Below, piece by piece: positions 7,947 through 18,443 of a stretch of DNA of 64,000 bases. A program made the translations under genes and the position numbers. The DNA lies in NCBI GenBank assembly GCA_001314905.1, contig LJZT01000005.1, positions 21,178 through 85,177 on the forward strand. The letters run 5' to 3'. The DNA is from Phormidium sp. OSCR (GTDB lineage Bacteria; Cyanobacteriota; Cyanobacteriia; Cyanobacteriales; Geitlerinemataceae). How positions within the stretch are numbered: position 1 is the first letter of the stretch; the number at the start of each line of letters is the position of its first letter. The notes under the pieces are model-generated. The model was not told the origin of the DNA and searched no databases. It saw nothing but the letters and a program-made list of their open reading frames with translations.

Positions 7947-9128
7947 ATGAGTCCCTATTCTTGGATCGAGCGATCGCTGGCCACAATTGACAAAGCCAAT
8001 TGGTATCGGCAGGTACAACCCCTGGCCGGACGCAGTGGTGCCGAGGTGAGTCTGCAAGGAACCCCAGTCCTGAATTTTGCTAGCAACGACTATTTAGGTT
8101 TGTCCGGCGATGACCGGCTGATTGAGGCTGCGGTGGCGGCGACGCGGGAGTATGGAACTGGGAGTACGGGATCGCGCCTGTTGAGTGGTCATCGTCCCCT
8201 GCACCGAGACTTAGAAATGGCTATTGCTCGGCTTAAACAAACCGAGGATGCGATCGTCTTTAGTTCCGGGTATTTGGCAAATTTAGGCACGATTTCCGCC
8301 CTAGTCGGTCCTCGTGATGGGATTTTTGCCGATGCCTATAATCACTCCAGTTTACGCCAAGGCAGTCGTCTGTCTGGGGCAAGGGTACAGGAGTATCCCC
8401 ATGGAGATATGGTGGCCCTGCGGCAACAGTTGCAACAGCAGCGATCGCAGGTTCGCCGCGCCCTCATTGTCACCGATGGGGTGTTTAGTATGGATGGAGA
8501 TCTCTGTCCCCTGCCGCAACTGCTGGATTTAGCCCAAGAGTACGAGGCGATGCTGTTAGTCGATGATGCTCATGGAACCGGGGTTCTCGGGAGTCGGGGC
8601 GCGGGAACCGTCGCTCATTTTCACTGTGGCGATCGCCCCCTGGTTCAGATGGGAACCCTCAGTAAAGCCCTAGGCAGTTTGGGGGGCTATGTCGCCGCCT
8701 CCGCCTCGCTAATCGACTATCTCCGCAATCGCGCCTCTACCTGGATTTACAGCACCGGACTCTCCCCAGCCGATACAGCGGCGGCCAAGGCGGCGATCGC
8801 GATCGTTGAGGCTGAACCCCAGCGACGACAGCAGCTCTGGACTCATCAGACCTATCTCAAGCAGCGACTCCTTAGCATACTAAGTCAAAAAAGTCAAGCT
8901 AAAATCGGGCCACTTCTGCCTTCGCAGTCTCCCATCCTCTGCATCCAACTCGCGGACGCCGCCCAAGCCGTGACTCTCGGGGCGAGTTTACGAGAGGCCG
9001 GAGTCTTCCTCTCGGCCGTACGTCCTCCCACCGTCCCCACCAGTCGCCTACGCATCACCCTCATGGCGACCCATGAGCGAGACCATCTCGATCGCCTCTG
9101 TGAGTGTTTAGCCAGCTTAGCCGCGTGA
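7947..9128 (+). CDS. bioF: 8-amino-7-oxononanoate synthase (BioF)
   Basis: The 393-residue product is a PLP-dependent alpha-oxoamine synthase that condenses pimeloyl-CoA or pimeloyl-ACP with alanine in biotin synthesis. Visible are the [11 protein letters not shown]-terminal motif near residue 44, [12 protein letters not shown] near residue 70, the cofactor-contacting [10 protein letters not shown] near residue 207 and the Schiff-base lysine K240 in [12 protein letters not shown]. The ATG at 7947 matches the family's normal start. The longer open frame to 7644 is rejected because it crosses the tandem repeat and has no homology. bioB lies 24 kb away in the same orientation, so the biotin genes are dispersed. 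Confidence 0.93.
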   Translation: MSPYSWIERSLATIDKANWYRQVQPLAGRSGAEVSLQGTPVLNFASNDYLGLSGDDRLIEAAVAATREYGTGSTGSRLLSGHRPLHRDLEMAIARLKQTEDAIVFSSGYLANLGTISALVGPRDGIFADAYNHSSLRQGSRLSGARVQEYPHGDMVALRQQLQQQRSQVRRALIVTDGVFSMDGDLCPLPQLLDLAQEYEAMLLVDDAHGTGVLGSRGAGTVAHFHCGDRPLVQMGTLSKALGSLGGYVAASASLIDYLRNRASTWIYSTGLSPADTAAAKAAIAIVEAEPQRRQQLWTHQTYLKQRLLSILSQKSQAKIGPLLPSQSPILCIQLADAAQAVTLGASLREAGVFLSAVRPPTVPTSRLRITLMATHERDHLDRLCECLASLAA

Positions 9129-9392
9129 TCAACTCCCTTGAGGGCGACGGTTTCAGCTAAGCTAGATCATACCGTCAACGTCGGCCCGAAACGGTCAGCG
9201 ATGAAAACCTACTTCGGTTATGTGCTTCACAAATAATCCTGTGCTGCTTTGAGGTCAACACAAGGTTCAACCCAACCCAGAGAAACCCCTCGTGACCCCC
9301 TAATTGATCCCTTACGAGTTCCTGTTCACTGTTCGCTGTTACCTTACCGATAACGACAAGCGGATGCTACACGCCAAACGGTTCAATCATCC

Positions 9393-11474
9393 ATGAATGT
9401 CAAAACGTCCGTTTTGGAGGATTTGTTGCAGGCGCAGCCTCACCTGCGATCGCAAACATACTTTAAATCTTCCCTCATTGCCCTCTCCCACGCGATGGAA
9501 GATCAGGTCTTGGCGGGAGAAAACTCACCCCTCGTCATCGCCAGCTTCCAAAAAGAACGCTTCTATCGCATGGAAGCAAGCCGATACAAGCGCATCGCCC
9601 AAGCCAGCGAACACGTCTATGTTCTAGCAGCCCCAGAAAGTGATTTCAGCAACCAGTCAGGCCATTATGAAACCATCGCCTTCAGCGGCGACGAACCCCT
9701 CAGCCAAGAATGGAACCTGGTCATTCTTAGCCCCAATTATGGAACTTGTCTCGTCTGTCAAGAACAAAACATTCCTGAAGGAGAAACTCGCTGGCTCGGA
9801 GAAACAAGCCTAGAAATTGACACAGCACGGCGGTTTGAGGGCATTTGGAGCTTTGACCACGACCTAAGCCGTTTTGTCGCCGAACAGCTTTTACAGCGGA
9901 TTTTGCACTATCGCCCGGAACTGGCCGACAAAGTCGCCCAAGCTCGTCGCAACTACGGCCTAGATGGCCAGCCTCTCGAACCCCAAGTGACCCCAGTCGT
10001 TGAACCTTTAGGAATGAACCCTGGCCCCTTTGCCGAGCGACTGATTACCTATTTGCAAGCCGGTCAGTATAAACTCATCAAAGCCTACCGCTCCATCGCC
10101 GCCCAGGAAGAACAAGAGCGCTTAGTCAACTCCATCACCACCGCCATTCGCCAATCCCTGGACCCCCAAGAAATCCTCAAAGTTGCCGTGCGCGAGTTAG
10201 GTGAGGTCTTAGATGTCTGTCGTTGTTTGGTCTACCGCTGTAAAGAAACCGACGCCACCGCTACCATCGTCCATGAATACGCCGCCCCAGGCATTCAATC
10301 GTTAGTGGGGGAAACCTGGGCCTTATTGGATAACCCCTTATTTCAAGAAGCCATTGAACGCCAATCGGGGGTCTTCCTCGAAGATACTGAACATCCCCAG
10401 CAGACGAGAATGGAGAGTTTGGCCTCGCTGTTAGAACAGCCAACGGCCCGCGATTGGTTAGCCCAACAGGTCCAACGCTGGAAAATTGGGGCTTGGTTAA
10501 TGATGCCGATTCTCTATCGAGGTAAACTGTTGGGAATTTTGGAGTTACATCACTGTCAGGGATGCGCTCACCATTGGTCGAACGATGAAGTGGCCTTAGT
10601 CAATACCATTGCCATTCAGATGGGAACGGGGTTAATTCAAGCGGAAACCTACGCTCACCTCGAAGATCTCAATCAACAACTCGAAGCCCTCGAACGGACA
10701 CGCAGCAATTTGATTGCGATTACCGGCCATGAGTTGCGAACCCCCCTGTCCACGATTCAAATTTGCCTCGAAAGTCTGGCCAGTGAACCGGATATGCCCG
10801 AAGAGTTACAGAAGGTCATGCTCAATACGGCGTTAGTGGATGCTGAACGATTACGGGAACTGGTGCAAGACTTTCTCACCCTGTCTCGTTTTGAGAGTGG
10901 ACGGGTGGAATGGAATTTAGAACCGCTCTCGTTGCAAGAATGTATTGATTTAGCCATGAGCGGGGTGAGAGCGCGTTACGGAGGAGAGTATGGAGGAGAG
11001 TCGTTGCCGGAGTTGGTGGTGGATATTCCCCCAGATTTACCGTTGGTTCAGGCTGATGGGGAATGGTTGGTGCAGGTGTTGGGGAAACTGCTCGATAATG
11101 CCTGCAAGTTTACCCCCAGTGGTGGCTCGATTACGGTTCAGGCTACGCCGATGGGCTATCGTCTGCTTAAGGTGACGGTGGCGGACACGGGACGAGGGAT
11201 TGAACCGGCTCGGGTTGAAGATATTTTTGAGCGCTTCTACCAGGAGGAAGGGGCGCTACGACGCACGACGGGGGGAACTGGCTTAGGGTTAGCCATCTGT
11301 CGGCAAGCGGTTCAACGCTGGGGAGGCCAGGTTTGGGCTGAATCAGAGGGGAAAGATCGCGGCAGTCGCTTCCATTTCACGATTCCCCGCCTCGACGATG
11401 AGGCGACGTCAAGTTCGACCTCAAGTTTGGCGGGGGGCCTGTCGGCACTTCCCAAACGTCGGCGATCGCGTTGA
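9393..11474 (+). CDS. DICT-GAF sensor histidine kinase
   Basis: The 693-residue cytoplasmic kinase begins with a DICT sensory domain (residues ~1-190), a module found mainly in cyanobacterial signalling proteins. A GAF domain (~245-415) contains PILYRGKLLGILELHHC. The HisKA helix follows with phospho-acceptor H446 in TGHELRTPL. The HATPase_c domain has the N box LLDNACKFTPSG, the G1 box VADTGRGIE, the F box IFERFYQ and the G2 box GTGLGLAICR. There are no membrane segments, so the input must be intracellular, perhaps a ligand or chromophore in GAF. I see no CXXR/CH chromophore motif that would make it a clear phytochrome-type GAF. No response regulator is adjacent. Confidence 0.9.
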   Translation: MNVKTSVLEDLLQAQPHLRSQTYFKSSLIALSHAMEDQVLAGENSPLVIASFQKERFYRMEASRYKRIAQASEHVYVLAAPESDFSNQSGHYETIAFSGDEPLSQEWNLVILSPNYGTCLVCQEQNIPEGETRWLGETSLEIDTARRFEGIWSFDHDLSRFVAEQLLQRILHYRPELADKVAQARRNYGLDGQPLEPQVTPVVEPLGMNPGPFAERLITYLQAGQYKLIKAYRSIAAQEEQERLVNSITTAIRQSLDPQEILKVAVRELGEVLDVCRCLVYRCKETDATATIVHEYAAPGIQSLVGETWALLDNPLFQEAIERQSGVFLEDTEHPQQTRMESLASLLEQPTARDWLAQQVQRWKIGAWLMMPILYRGKLLGILELHHCQGCAHHWSNDEVALVNTIAIQMGTGLIQAETYAHLEDLNQQLEALERTRSNLIAITGHELRTPLSTIQICLESLASEPDMPEELQKVMLNTALVDAERLRELVQDFLTLSRFESGRVEWNLEPLSLQECIDLAMSGVRARYGGEYGGESLPELVVDIPPDLPLVQADGEWLVQVLGKLLDNACKFTPSGGSITVQATPMGYRLLKVTVADTGRGIEPARVEDIFERFYQEEGALRRTTGGTGLGLAICRQAVQRWGGQVWAESEGKDRGSRFHFTIPRLDDEATSSSTSSLAGGLSALPKRRRSR

Positions 11475-11571
11475 GAAGGCAAAAGGCAAGGGGCAAAAGG
11501 CAAAAGGCAAGAGGCAAGGGGCAAGGGGCGTACCTTTAGGGTTGCCCTGTTCCCTTCTCTTGCCTCTTGCC
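11475..11571 (+). repeat. GGCAAAA/GGCAAGG short tandem repeats in an inverted arrangement
   Basis: A run of 7-bp units (GGCAAAA, GGCAAGG, GGCAAGA) occupies 11476-11527. A short module, GGGGCGTACC...GTTGCCCT, follows, then the reverse-complement words CTTGCCTCTTGCC (about 11558-11571). The whole forms a large imperfect hairpin between the kinase gene and psaD. Confidence 0.75.
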
Positions 11572-11685
11572 GTCTATCCCCCGTTCCCTAACAAACTGTT
11601 ACATTTGTTGACGAGATGGCTCACCTGACCCCGCTGCAATGATAGGATGCCCATCAAGCTCTTTAATCTCGTTCAATTTAAACTT

Positions 11686-12114
11686 ATGGCAGAAGAACTG
11701 ACTGGAAAAACTCCGATTTTCGGTGGTAGCACCGGTGGTTTGCTTTCGGCGGCCGAACGTGAAGAAAAGTATGCCATCACCTGGACTAGCCCCAAGCAGC
11801 AAGTGTTTGAGATGCCCACCGGCGGTGCGGCGATCATGCACGAAGGTGAAAATCTGCTGTACTTGGCTCGCAAGGAACAGTGTTTGGCTCTCGGAACCCA
11901 ACTGCGGACGAAGTTCAAGCCGAAACTCGAAGATTTTAAAATCTATCGGATTTTCCCCAACGGTGAAATGGAATATCTCCATCCCAAAGATGGTGTGTTC
12001 CCCGAGAAAGTGAACGAAGGTCGTCCAATGGTCAACACCATCGATCGCAATATCGGCAAAAACCCCGAACCCGCTAAACTCAAGTTCAGCGGCAAACAAC
12101 CCTACACCGTTTAA
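11686..12114 (+). CDS. psaD: Photosystem I reaction centre subunit II (PsaD)
   Basis: The 142-residue protein is a full-length PsaD, the stromal subunit that docks ferredoxin on photosystem I. The start [20 protein letters not shown] is the classical N-terminus, so the ATG at 11686 is chosen over an in-frame ATG at 11647. The middle contains [19 protein letters not shown], and the basic stretch LRTKFKPK is involved in docking. The C-terminal region [20 protein letters not shown] is diagnostic. It is monocistronic, with a terminator-like hairpin at 12153-12187. Confidence 0.97.
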   Translation: MAEELTGKTPIFGGSTGGLLSAAEREEKYAITWTSPKQQVFEMPTGGAAIMHEGENLLYLARKEQCLALGTQLRTKFKPKLEDFKIYRIFPNGEMEYLHPKDGVFPEKVNEGRPMVNTIDRNIGKNPEPAKLKFSGKQPYTV

Positions 12115-12152
12115 ATCGGTTCCGCTTGTCACGGACGTTAGGTCATCTTCCC

Positions 12153-12195
12153 AGAGAATGTAGAATGTGTTAGCATCTGCATTCTCTTTCTCTTT
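12153..12195 (+). terminator. Intrinsic terminator of psaD
   Basis: The arms AGAGAATGTAGA (12153-12164) and TCTGCATTCTCT (12176-12187) pair over 12 bp with one G-U pair, and a TTCTCTTT tract follows. It begins 39 bp after the psaD stop codon. Confidence 0.7.
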
Positions 12196-12230
12196 GCTGG
12201 GGAGCGGCTGTCGCTGTTAAGGGGTAACTA

Positions 12231-12260
12231 GGGTGAGACTCCCGAGGGTGAGACTCCCGA
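12231..12260 (+). repeat. 15-bp direct repeat upstream of trpE
   Basis: Two exact tandem copies of GGGTGAGACTCCCGA lie about 41 bp before the trpE start. Each unit contains GGGTGAGACTCCC, itself nearly palindromic (GGGnGAGACTCCC), so the pair could form alternative hairpins. A regulatory role is speculative. Confidence 0.8.
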
Positions 12261-12301
12261 ATTGTCCGAGTTCCACTGTGTAATTCTTAATCATCAGACC
12301 T

Positions 12302-13834
12302 GTGATCTTTCCGGATTTAGAGCAATTTCGTCAACTGGCGCAAACCGGTAATTTTGTCCCGGTGTATCAGGAGTGGGTGGCGGACTTGGATACGCCGGTG
12401 TCAGCCTGGTATAAGGTCTGTGCAGGTCAACCCTATAGTTTTTTGCTCGAGTCAGTCGAAGGGGGAGAGCGACTTGGACGCTATAGTTTTTTGGGCTGTA
12501 ATCCCCTTTGGGTGCTAGAGTCTCGGGGTGAGGAAACGCTACAAACTCATCGCGATGGCCGAGTCGATCGCTTTTATGGAGACCCGTTTAAGATTGTTGA
12601 GGACTGTCTAACTCCCTATCAGCCGGTGCAGTTACCGGAACTTCCCTCGGGGATTGGGGGCTTGTTTGGTTTTTGGGGCTATGAGTTGATTCACTGGATT
12701 GAACCCCGCGTTGCGGTGCATCCGCCTCAGGAGGGGGATTTACCGGATGGGGTTTGGATGCAGGTGGATAATCTGCTGGTGTTTGATCAGGTGAAACGGA
12801 AGATTTGGGCGATCGCCTATGGGGATTTACGCGATCCCAAGGTGACGGTTGAGGCGGCGTACCGTCAGGCCTGCGATCGCGTTTCGGGATTGGTAGATAA
12901 GCTACAACATCCTCTCAGCAGCGAGGAGACGATGCTGGAATGGACTCCGCCGCATCTGAATGAGGAGCAACCCCTAGCGACATCGAGTAACACCACGCGA
13001 GACCAATTCTGCGAGAGTGTCCGCAAGGCTAAGGACTATATCAAAGCTGGGGATATTTTTCAGGTGGTGATTTCGCAACGGTTATCGGCGGCGTTTGCGG
13101 GCGATCCCTTTTCTCTCTATCGCTCGATTCGTCTGATCAATCCCTCGCCCTATATGGCCTATTTCAACTTTAAGTCTTGGCAGGCGATCGGGTCGAGTCC
13201 GGAAGTGATGGTGAAGGCCGATCGCCTCGATGATGGAACTCGCCTGGCCACGGTACGGCCCATCGCCGGAACTCGTCCGCGCGGGAAAACGGCCTGGGAG
13301 GATGGGGAACTGGCGGCGGAGTTGCTGGCCGATCCCAAGGAAGTGGCGGAACACGTGATGTTGGTGGATTTGGGCCGCAATGATTTAGGCCGCGTCTGTG
13401 AACAGGGAACCGTCACTGTCGATGAGTTGATGGTCGTCGAGCGCTATTCCCATGTCATGCACATTGTCAGTAATGTGGTGGGGAAACTGGCCCCCTCCAA
13501 GTCGGCGTGGGATTTGCTGAAGGCCTGTTTCCCGGCCGGAACTGTTAGCGGTGCGCCTAAGATTCGGGCTATGGAGATTATCGCTGAGTTAGAACCGAGT
13601 CGCCGGGGTCCCTATTCGGGGGTCTATGGCTATTATGATTTTGAGGGACAGTTGAATACGGCGATCGCCATTCGCACGGCGATCGTGCAAGCCGATGAGT
13701 CGGGCCAAAACACGGTTTCTGTGCAAGCGGGGGCTGGGTTGGTGGCGGATTCTGATCCGGAAAACGAGTATCAAGAAACTCTCAATAAAGCCCGAGGTTT
13801 GTTAGTGGCTATTCGCGCTTTAATGGGTCAATAG
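12302..13834 (+). CDS. trpE: Anthranilate synthase component I (TrpE)
   Basis: This 510-residue protein has the full chorismate-binding fold and catalyses chorismate plus ammonia (from the TrpG glutaminase) to anthranilate, the first step of tryptophan synthesis. The N-terminal domain contains the LLES tryptophan feedback motif near residue 47. The catalytic domain shows QVVISQRL, NPSPYMAYFNF, RPIAGTRPRG, LVDLGRNDLGRV, FPAGTVSGAPK and GAGLVADSDPENEYQE. The start is a GTG. No trpG or other trp gene is adjacent, which is usual in cyanobacteria. A para-aminobenzoate synthase role is less likely given the full-length N-terminal domain and the LLES motif. Confidence 0.93.
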   Translation: MIFPDLEQFRQLAQTGNFVPVYQEWVADLDTPVSAWYKVCAGQPYSFLLESVEGGERLGRYSFLGCNPLWVLESRGEETLQTHRDGRVDRFYGDPFKIVEDCLTPYQPVQLPELPSGIGGLFGFWGYELIHWIEPRVAVHPPQEGDLPDGVWMQVDNLLVFDQVKRKIWAIAYGDLRDPKVTVEAAYRQACDRVSGLVDKLQHPLSSEETMLEWTPPHLNEEQPLATSSNTTRDQFCESVRKAKDYIKAGDIFQVVISQRLSAAFAGDPFSLYRSIRLINPSPYMAYFNFKSWQAIGSSPEVMVKADRLDDGTRLATVRPIAGTRPRGKTAWEDGELAAELLADPKEVAEHVMLVDLGRNDLGRVCEQGTVTVDELMVVERYSHVMHIVSNVVGKLAPSKSAWDLLKACFPAGTVSGAPKIRAMEIIAELEPSRRGPYSGVYGYYDFEGQLNTAIAIRTAIVQADESGQNTVSVQAGAGLVADSDPENEYQETLNKARGLLVAIRALMGQ

Positions 13835-14031
13835 AGATGAGATTTAAGGATAATGTTAGGTCGGGGAGGCGATCGCCAAATTGGGAAGGTCGGTTCCCAA
13901 AATCTGTTTCCAGGGATCACCTCGACAGCCCCTCCCCGAATCGAGTATAATTTTGACCGACTCGCCTGAGTTTCAAGACCTACGATTACACCAAATTTTC
14001 GATTATTTGTTGTTAACTTACCCCAAGCCCT

Positions 14032-14442
14032 ATGTCAGCCTATCCTTGGACAGCCCTCGTCACTGTCGCCGCCCTAATTCTCTATTTTGTCGTCACCATC
14101 AACGTCGGGCGAGCCAGATTCAAATATGAAGTTGCCCCCCCGGCAACGTCCGGGAATCCTGATTTTGAGCGCGTGTTTCGTGTTCAGCAAAACACCGTTG
14201 AACAGATTGTTTTATTCATTCCCGCCCTGTGGCTATTTTCGGTATTTGTGAGTCAAGTTTGGGGTGCGAGTTTAGGGGCAGTTTGGGTGATTGGTCGTAT
14301 TCTGTTTGCCTGGGGGTACTATCAAGCCCCGGAAAAACGCGCCGCTGGATTTGGCATGAGTTCGTTAGTGACGATGGCGTTGTTAGTTGGTTCTTTGGTG
14401 GGTGTTGCCTTGACGCTGTATTCAGGGTTGTCTAACAGCTAA
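14032..14442 (+). CDS. MAPEG family membrane protein
   Basis: The 136-residue protein has four predicted membrane segments, as expected for the MAPEG family (glutathione- and eicosanoid-related membrane enzymes). The first loop carries RVFRVQQNTVEQIVLFIPAL, including the conserved R-x-x-x-N-x-x-E-x-x-x-x-F-x-P pattern that binds glutathione in family members. Substrate and role in cyanobacteria are unknown. It is followed by a copy of the hairpin repeat that probably ends transcription. Confidence 0.88.
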   Translation: MSAYPWTALVTVAALILYFVVTINVGRARFKYEVAPPATSGNPDFERVFRVQQNTVEQIVLFIPALWLFSVFVSQVWGASLGAVWVIGRILFAWGYYQAPEKRAAGFGMSSLVTMALLVGSLVGVALTLYSGLSNS

Positions 14443-14471
14443 AACCCAAAAGCACCAAAACCCGCAACGGC

Positions 14472-14527
14472 TGTAGGGGCATAACCCACCCCTGGCCCCT
14501 CCCAGGAGGGGATTTTTCGCCCCTACA
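14472..14527 (+). repeat. TGTAGGGG...CCCCTACA hairpin repeat, copy 2
   Basis: This 56-bp element matches the copy at 3316-3368, with the same terminal inverted repeats, the CCCCTCC-CA-GGAGGGG stem and the ATTTTT tract. It separates the MAPEG gene from the convergent secA and probably terminates the former. Confidence 0.8.
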
Positions 14528-14578
14528 TTTTGGTATTCCAGCTAACCAATTCCAGCCGATACCTGAAGAGCCAATTGT

Positions 14579-17392
14579 TTAACTCTTGACCGTGGTTTGT
14601 TGCACCTGGGGTTGGAACTGGAAGAGAGAGAAGACCACATCGCGGCGGATATCAATCATCATCTCTAAGAACAGTTCATAGCCCTCACTCTTATATTCAA
14701 TTAGGGGATCTTTCTGGCCATAACCGCGTAGACTCACCGACTCGCGCAAAGCATCCATCTGTTGCAAATGTTCCCGCCAGAGGGTGTCAATCCGTTGCAG
14801 AATGAAGAACCGTTCCGCCTGACGCATTAACCCTGGCTGGATTTTATCGACTTGGGACTCTTTCATGTCGTAGGCGATATGGACCTGTTCATGGAGGAAG
14901 GTTTTAATCTCATCAACGGCCATATCTTCGAGTTGACTCGGTTGTAACTCCTCCAAGAGATAGACAAACTGTTTGACTTTGTTGACGAGTTTATCGAGGT
15001 TCCATTCCTCTGAGGGCAGTTCCGGGTTAATGTAAGCGTCAACGATGTCATCCATCGTCATTTCTGCATATTCAATCACCCGTTGCTTGAGGTTTTGTCC
15101 TTCCAACACCCGGCGGCGTTCAGCGTAAATTGCCCGACGTTGATTGTTCATCACTTCGTCGTACTCAAACACCTGCTTACGGATGTCGTAATAGTAGGTT
15201 TCGACCTTACGTTGCGCCCCTTCGAGCGATCGCGTCAACATCCCGGACTCAATGGGCATATCCTCTTCAACCCGGAAGGCGTTCATTAGGCCCGCCACGC
15301 GATCGCCGCCGAAAATCCGTAGTAAATTATCCTCCAAGCTGAGGAAAAAGCGCGTCGAACCGGGGTCTCCCTGGCGGCCCGCCCGGCCTCGCAACTGGTT
15401 ATCCACCCGGCGAGACTCGTGGCGTTCAGTACCGATGACATGCAAGCCACCCCGTTCAATCACCGCATCATGTTCTTTCTCGGTGTAACTCTCATAATGT
15501 TTCAAGAGATTCTGATAAACATCCCGTAATTGCATCACCACGGGGTCGTCTGTGGGGGCTTTCTCGGCCGCGATGGCGATGCGTTCTTCAGCATCCAACT
15601 CCGGTAAACTGCGCTCACCATACTTCTTCACCGCCGTATCGACCATGGACTTGAGTTGTGTTTCCAACTCGGGGGTGAGTTCCACCGGGAAAATTTGCGG
15701 TGAGGCCTTCCAGGTTTTGGGTTTAGACACCGTATCAAACCCCTTACCTTTGCTGCGACTGCGACTGGCTAACGCTTTGGGCTTAGCCAAACTTGCTTCA
15801 TCTTCGGGTTTAACTAAACGGGGCATAAAATACTCCCGTAGCTTCAGCCGGGCCATATAATCAGCGTTCCCGCCGAGGATAATATCCGTTCCCCGTCCCG
15901 CCATGTTGGTGGCGATGGTGACGGTTCCTCCTCGTCCGGCTTGGGCGACAATTTCCGACTCCCGTTCGACATTCTCGGGTTTGGCGTTGAGGAGGTTGTG
16001 GGGAACCTTGAGTTGACTCAGCAGTTGCGAGAGGACTTCGGATTTCTCCACGCTGGTGGTTCCCACCAACACCGGGCGGCCCGCTTCATGTTTCTCGGCA
16101 CATTCTTCGGCGACCGCTTTCCATTTAGCCACCTCAGTTTTATAGACCACATCGGGTAAATCCTTCCGCAACAGAGGACGGTTGGTGGGAACCACGGTCA
16201 CCCGCAACTTATAGATTTTCTCAAATTCCGACTCTTCGGTTTTGGCCGTTCCCGTCATCCCCGCTAACTTAGGATAGAGCAGGAAGAAGTTTTGATAGGT
16301 AATCGTCGCCAGAGTTTGGGTTTCGGGTTGAATTTCTAGGTGTTCCTTGGCTTCGATCGCCTGGTGCAATCCATCACTCCAGCGTCGTCCCGGCATCACT
16401 CGGCCGGTAAACTCATCGACAATGACCACATCTCCGTCGCGGATGATGTAGTTGACATCCTTGACAAAAAGTTCTTTGGCTTTGACAGCGTTGAAGACAT
16501 AATGCGCCCAGGGGTCTTCAGGATCGTATAAATCCGTCATTCCTAGGAGTTCTTCGGCCCGGGCGAAGCCTTCATCGGACAGCAGCACATTCCGGGCTTT
16601 TTCGTCCACTTCGTAATCTTGGGGGTCGTCTTCGGTCCCTTTCAGCAGTTGGGAGGCGACTTCAGCAGCGCGGCGGTATTTTTCGCTGGGACGTTCGACT
16701 TGGCCCGAGATAATCAGCGGCGTGCGGGCTTCGTCAATGAGAACCGAGTCCACCTCGTCGATGACGCAATAGTTAAAGGGCCGTTGCACCACTTCCTCGA
16801 TGGAGGTGGCCATGTTGTCTCGTAGATAGTCGAAGCCTAATTCGGAGTTGGTGCAATAGGTGATGTCGCAGTTGTAGTTTTTGCGCCGTTCGTCGGGGGT
16901 CATTCCCTGTTGAATTAGGCCGACGGACAGGCCGAGGAAGCGGTGAACTTGTCCCATCCACTCGGCATCGCGGCGGGCCAGGTAGTCGTTGACGGTGACG
17001 ATGTGAACCCCTTTACCGCTGAGGGCGTTGAGATAGGCGGGAAGGGTGGAGACGAGGGTTTTCCCTTCTCCGGTCTTCATTTCGGCAATTTCGCCGCTGT
17101 GGAGGACGATTCCGCCGAGGATTTGTACGTCAAAGTGGCGCATTCCCAGGACGCGGTTGGAGGCTTCGCGGACGACGGCGAAGGCTTCGGGGAGAATCTC
17201 GTCGAGGATTTCGTCTTCTTCTTCTCGCGATCGCGCCTTGGACAACTGTTCGCGAAACTCAGCGGTCTTGGCCACCAACTCCTCATCGGTTAAGGGTTGG
17301 ATATCTGGCTCAAGAACTTTGACGTCAGCCACGAGTGGCTCAATTTTCTTGAGTTTCCGGGTGTTGGGGTCGCCGAACAGTCGTTTAAGCAT
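14579..17392 (-). CDS. secA: Preprotein translocase ATPase SecA
   Basis: The 937-residue motor drives protein export through SecYEG in the plasma and thylakoid membranes. The nucleotide-binding site shows MKTGEGKTL near residue 106 and the [16 protein letters not shown]alker B region near residue 215. [15 protein letters not shown] marks NBD2 near residue 490, and [12 protein letters not shown] is motif VI near residue 660. An Ala/Lys/Ser-rich insert (about residues 525-560) is typical of cyanobacterial and plastid SecA. The protein ends QVQQTTVKS and lacks the C-terminal Cys-rich zinc motif of proteobacterial SecA, as is normal for this phylum. No other export gene is linked. Confidence 0.97.
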   Translation of the reverse strand: MLKRLFGDPNTRKLKKIEPLVADVKVLEPDIQPLTDEELVAKTAEFREQLSKARSREEEDEILDEILPEAFAVVREASNRVLGMRHFDVQILGGIVLHSGEIAEMKTGEGKTLVSTLPAYLNALSGKGVHIVTVNDYLARRDAEWMGQVHRFLGLSVGLIQQGMTPDERRKNYNCDITYCTNSELGFDYLRDNMATSIEEVVQRPFNYCVIDEVDSVLIDEARTPLIISGQVERPSEKYRRAAEVASQLLKGTEDDPQDYEVDEKARNVLLSDEGFARAEELLGMTDLYDPEDPWAHYVFNAVKAKELFVKDVNYIIRDGDVVIVDEFTGRVMPGRRWSDGLHQAIEAKEHLEIQPETQTLATITYQNFFLLYPKLAGMTGTAKTEESEFEKIYKLRVTVVPTNRPLLRKDLPDVVYKTEVAKWKAVAEECAEKHEAGRPVLVGTTSVEKSEVLSQLLSQLKVPHNLLNAKPENVERESEIVAQAGRGGTVTIATNMAGRGTDIILGGNADYMARLKLREYFMPRLVKPEDEASLAKPKALASRSRSKGKGFDTVSKPKTWKASPQIFPVELTPELETQLKSMVDTAVKKYGERSLPELDAEERIAIAAEKAPTDDPVVMQLRDVYQNLLKHYESYTEKEHDAVIERGGLHVIGTERHESRRVDNQLRGRAGRQGDPGSTRFFLSLEDNLLRIFGGDRVAGLMNAFRVEEDMPIESGMLTRSLEGAQRKVETYYYDIRKQVFEYDEVMNNQRRAIYAERRRVLEGQNLKQRVIEYAEMTMDDIVDAYINPELPSEEWNLDKLVNKVKQFVYLLEELQPSQLEDMAVDEIKTFLHEQVHIAYDMKESQVDKIQPGLMRQAERFFILQRIDTLWREHLQQMDALRESVSLRGYGQKDPLIEYKSEGYELFLEMMIDIRRDVVFSLFQFQPQVQQTTVKS

Positions 17393-17520
17393 AGGAGGAG
17401 CGGGAAGCGTCTATAACAAGAGTTGGCGATCGCACGCTTGGGGTCCAAAGCGTCGGCATCGCATTCACTACAATGGATTGAAATCAGTGTCTTTATGTTA
17501 ATCCTACCACTGCAACTCGG

Positions 17521-18186
17521 CTACTGGACGGGGGTGGAATCTCCCTTGAGCAATACGGGGTAGTCGAGACAGGGAAAGTTGACGACATCGGCGGGGGTTT
17601 GCCGGGATGGGTTAATCTCTGAGTCAATGACGCCGGCAACGCGCAGGGCTTTGCTGACCAATTCTGAACAAAACAGCCGTGAGAGGTCTTCTGGCCCCGA
17701 GAGTCCCAACCGTTCCCAGAGCTTAATCCCGGCCCCCATGACTTGGATACTATCGTAGGTGACTCGTTGGCTATGGGTTTCTCGTAACCAGGCTTCCATT
17801 GCCGAGCGACCTTCGGGGGGAAGGGGGTCTTTGAGGGGGAACCACCAGACGGCTCCATCGTACATTAAGGCCCGTTTGGAGAGCCAGTTCATCTGAACGC
17901 CTTTGATTAACTCTTGTCCCTCTTTTGAGGCGACTTGATGGCTGGTTTCGGTGGTGGATTCGACCACGAGGACGCTATCGCCAAAGCCACCCCCCATGCT
18001 GCTTTTGAGAACAATGCCCACATGGGAGTACATGGAACCTGTTCCCCATTTGATTACGTCAGAGAAGCCAGTGTTGCCCGAAAAGCCGATGACATCTCCG
18101 GTTTTCATTTGGGGACGATGTTGTTCATAGCGGGACAAAATGCTTTCCCGTCGTAAGGCGTTGCCAAAGGCTGATCCAATTCCCAT
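17521..18186 (-). CDS. Permuted papain-fold (YiiX/LRAT-like NlpC/P60 superfamily) protein
   Basis: The 221-residue protein shows the circularly permuted NlpC/P60 pattern. His comes first, in MYSHVGIVLK (residue ~75). Cys comes last, in RLFCSELVSKALRVAGVI (residue ~175), preceded by a region beginning TGDVIGFSG. Family members act as cysteine peptidases, amidases or lipid-modifying enzymes. No signal peptide is visible, so a cytoplasmic or membrane-face role is likely. It lies upstream of secA on the same strand with a 128-bp gap. The substrate is unknown. Confidence 0.8.
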   Translation of the reverse strand: MGIGSAFGNALRRESILSRYEQHRPQMKTGDVIGFSGNTGFSDVIKWGTGSMYSHVGIVLKSSMGGGFGDSVLVVESTTETSHQVASKEGQELIKGVQMNWLSKRALMYDGAVWWFPLKDPLPPEGRSAMEAWLRETHSQRVTYDSIQVMGAGIKLWERLGLSGPEDLSRLFCSELVSKALRVAGVIDSEINPSRQTPADVVNFPCLDYPVLLKGDSTPVQ

Positions 18187-18228
18187 TTGCGAGATCCTCT
18201 ACTCGTCCTTCGTCCTGATAATACCTTA

Positions 18229-18342
18229 GGGGGGAAGGGAACAGGGAATAGTGAATAGTGAATAGTGAATAGGGAATAGGGAACAGGGAATAGGGAATAG
18301 GGAACAGGGGGGAGAAGGGGGGAGAAGGGAATAGGGAATAGG
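18229..18342 (+). repeat. GGGAATA/GTGAATA/GGGAACA short tandem repeats
   Basis: About fifteen 7-bp units mix GTGAATA, GGGAATA and GGGAACA, followed by two GGAGAAGGGG units. The same words recur at 37635-37774. This is typical heptameric repetitive DNA of filamentous cyanobacteria. Confidence 0.85.
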
Positions 18343-18344
18343 CA

Positions 18345-18416
18345 GAACCCACCCCGCCCTCCGGGCACCCCTCCGGTGGAGGGGAAGGCAAGAGGCAAGG
18401 GGCAAGGGGCAAGAGG
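18345..18416 (+). repeat. ACCCACCCC hairpin module plus GGCAAGA repeat tract
   Basis: A module reading ACCCACCCCGCCCTCCGGGC followed by ACCCCTCCGGTGGAGGGG forms a stable hairpin. It is a relative of the repeats at 33262 and 60007. A GGCAAGA/GGCAAGG heptamer tract (18385-18414) follows and leads toward the collagen-like gene. Confidence 0.75.
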
Positions 18417-18443
18417 GGGCGATCGCAATTTGGAGGATGATTT

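Noticed and set aside
9129..9392. Eleven-codon frame starting MKTYFGYVLHK downstream of bioF
   Set aside because: It is too short, with no ribosome binding site or family match, and is probably chance.
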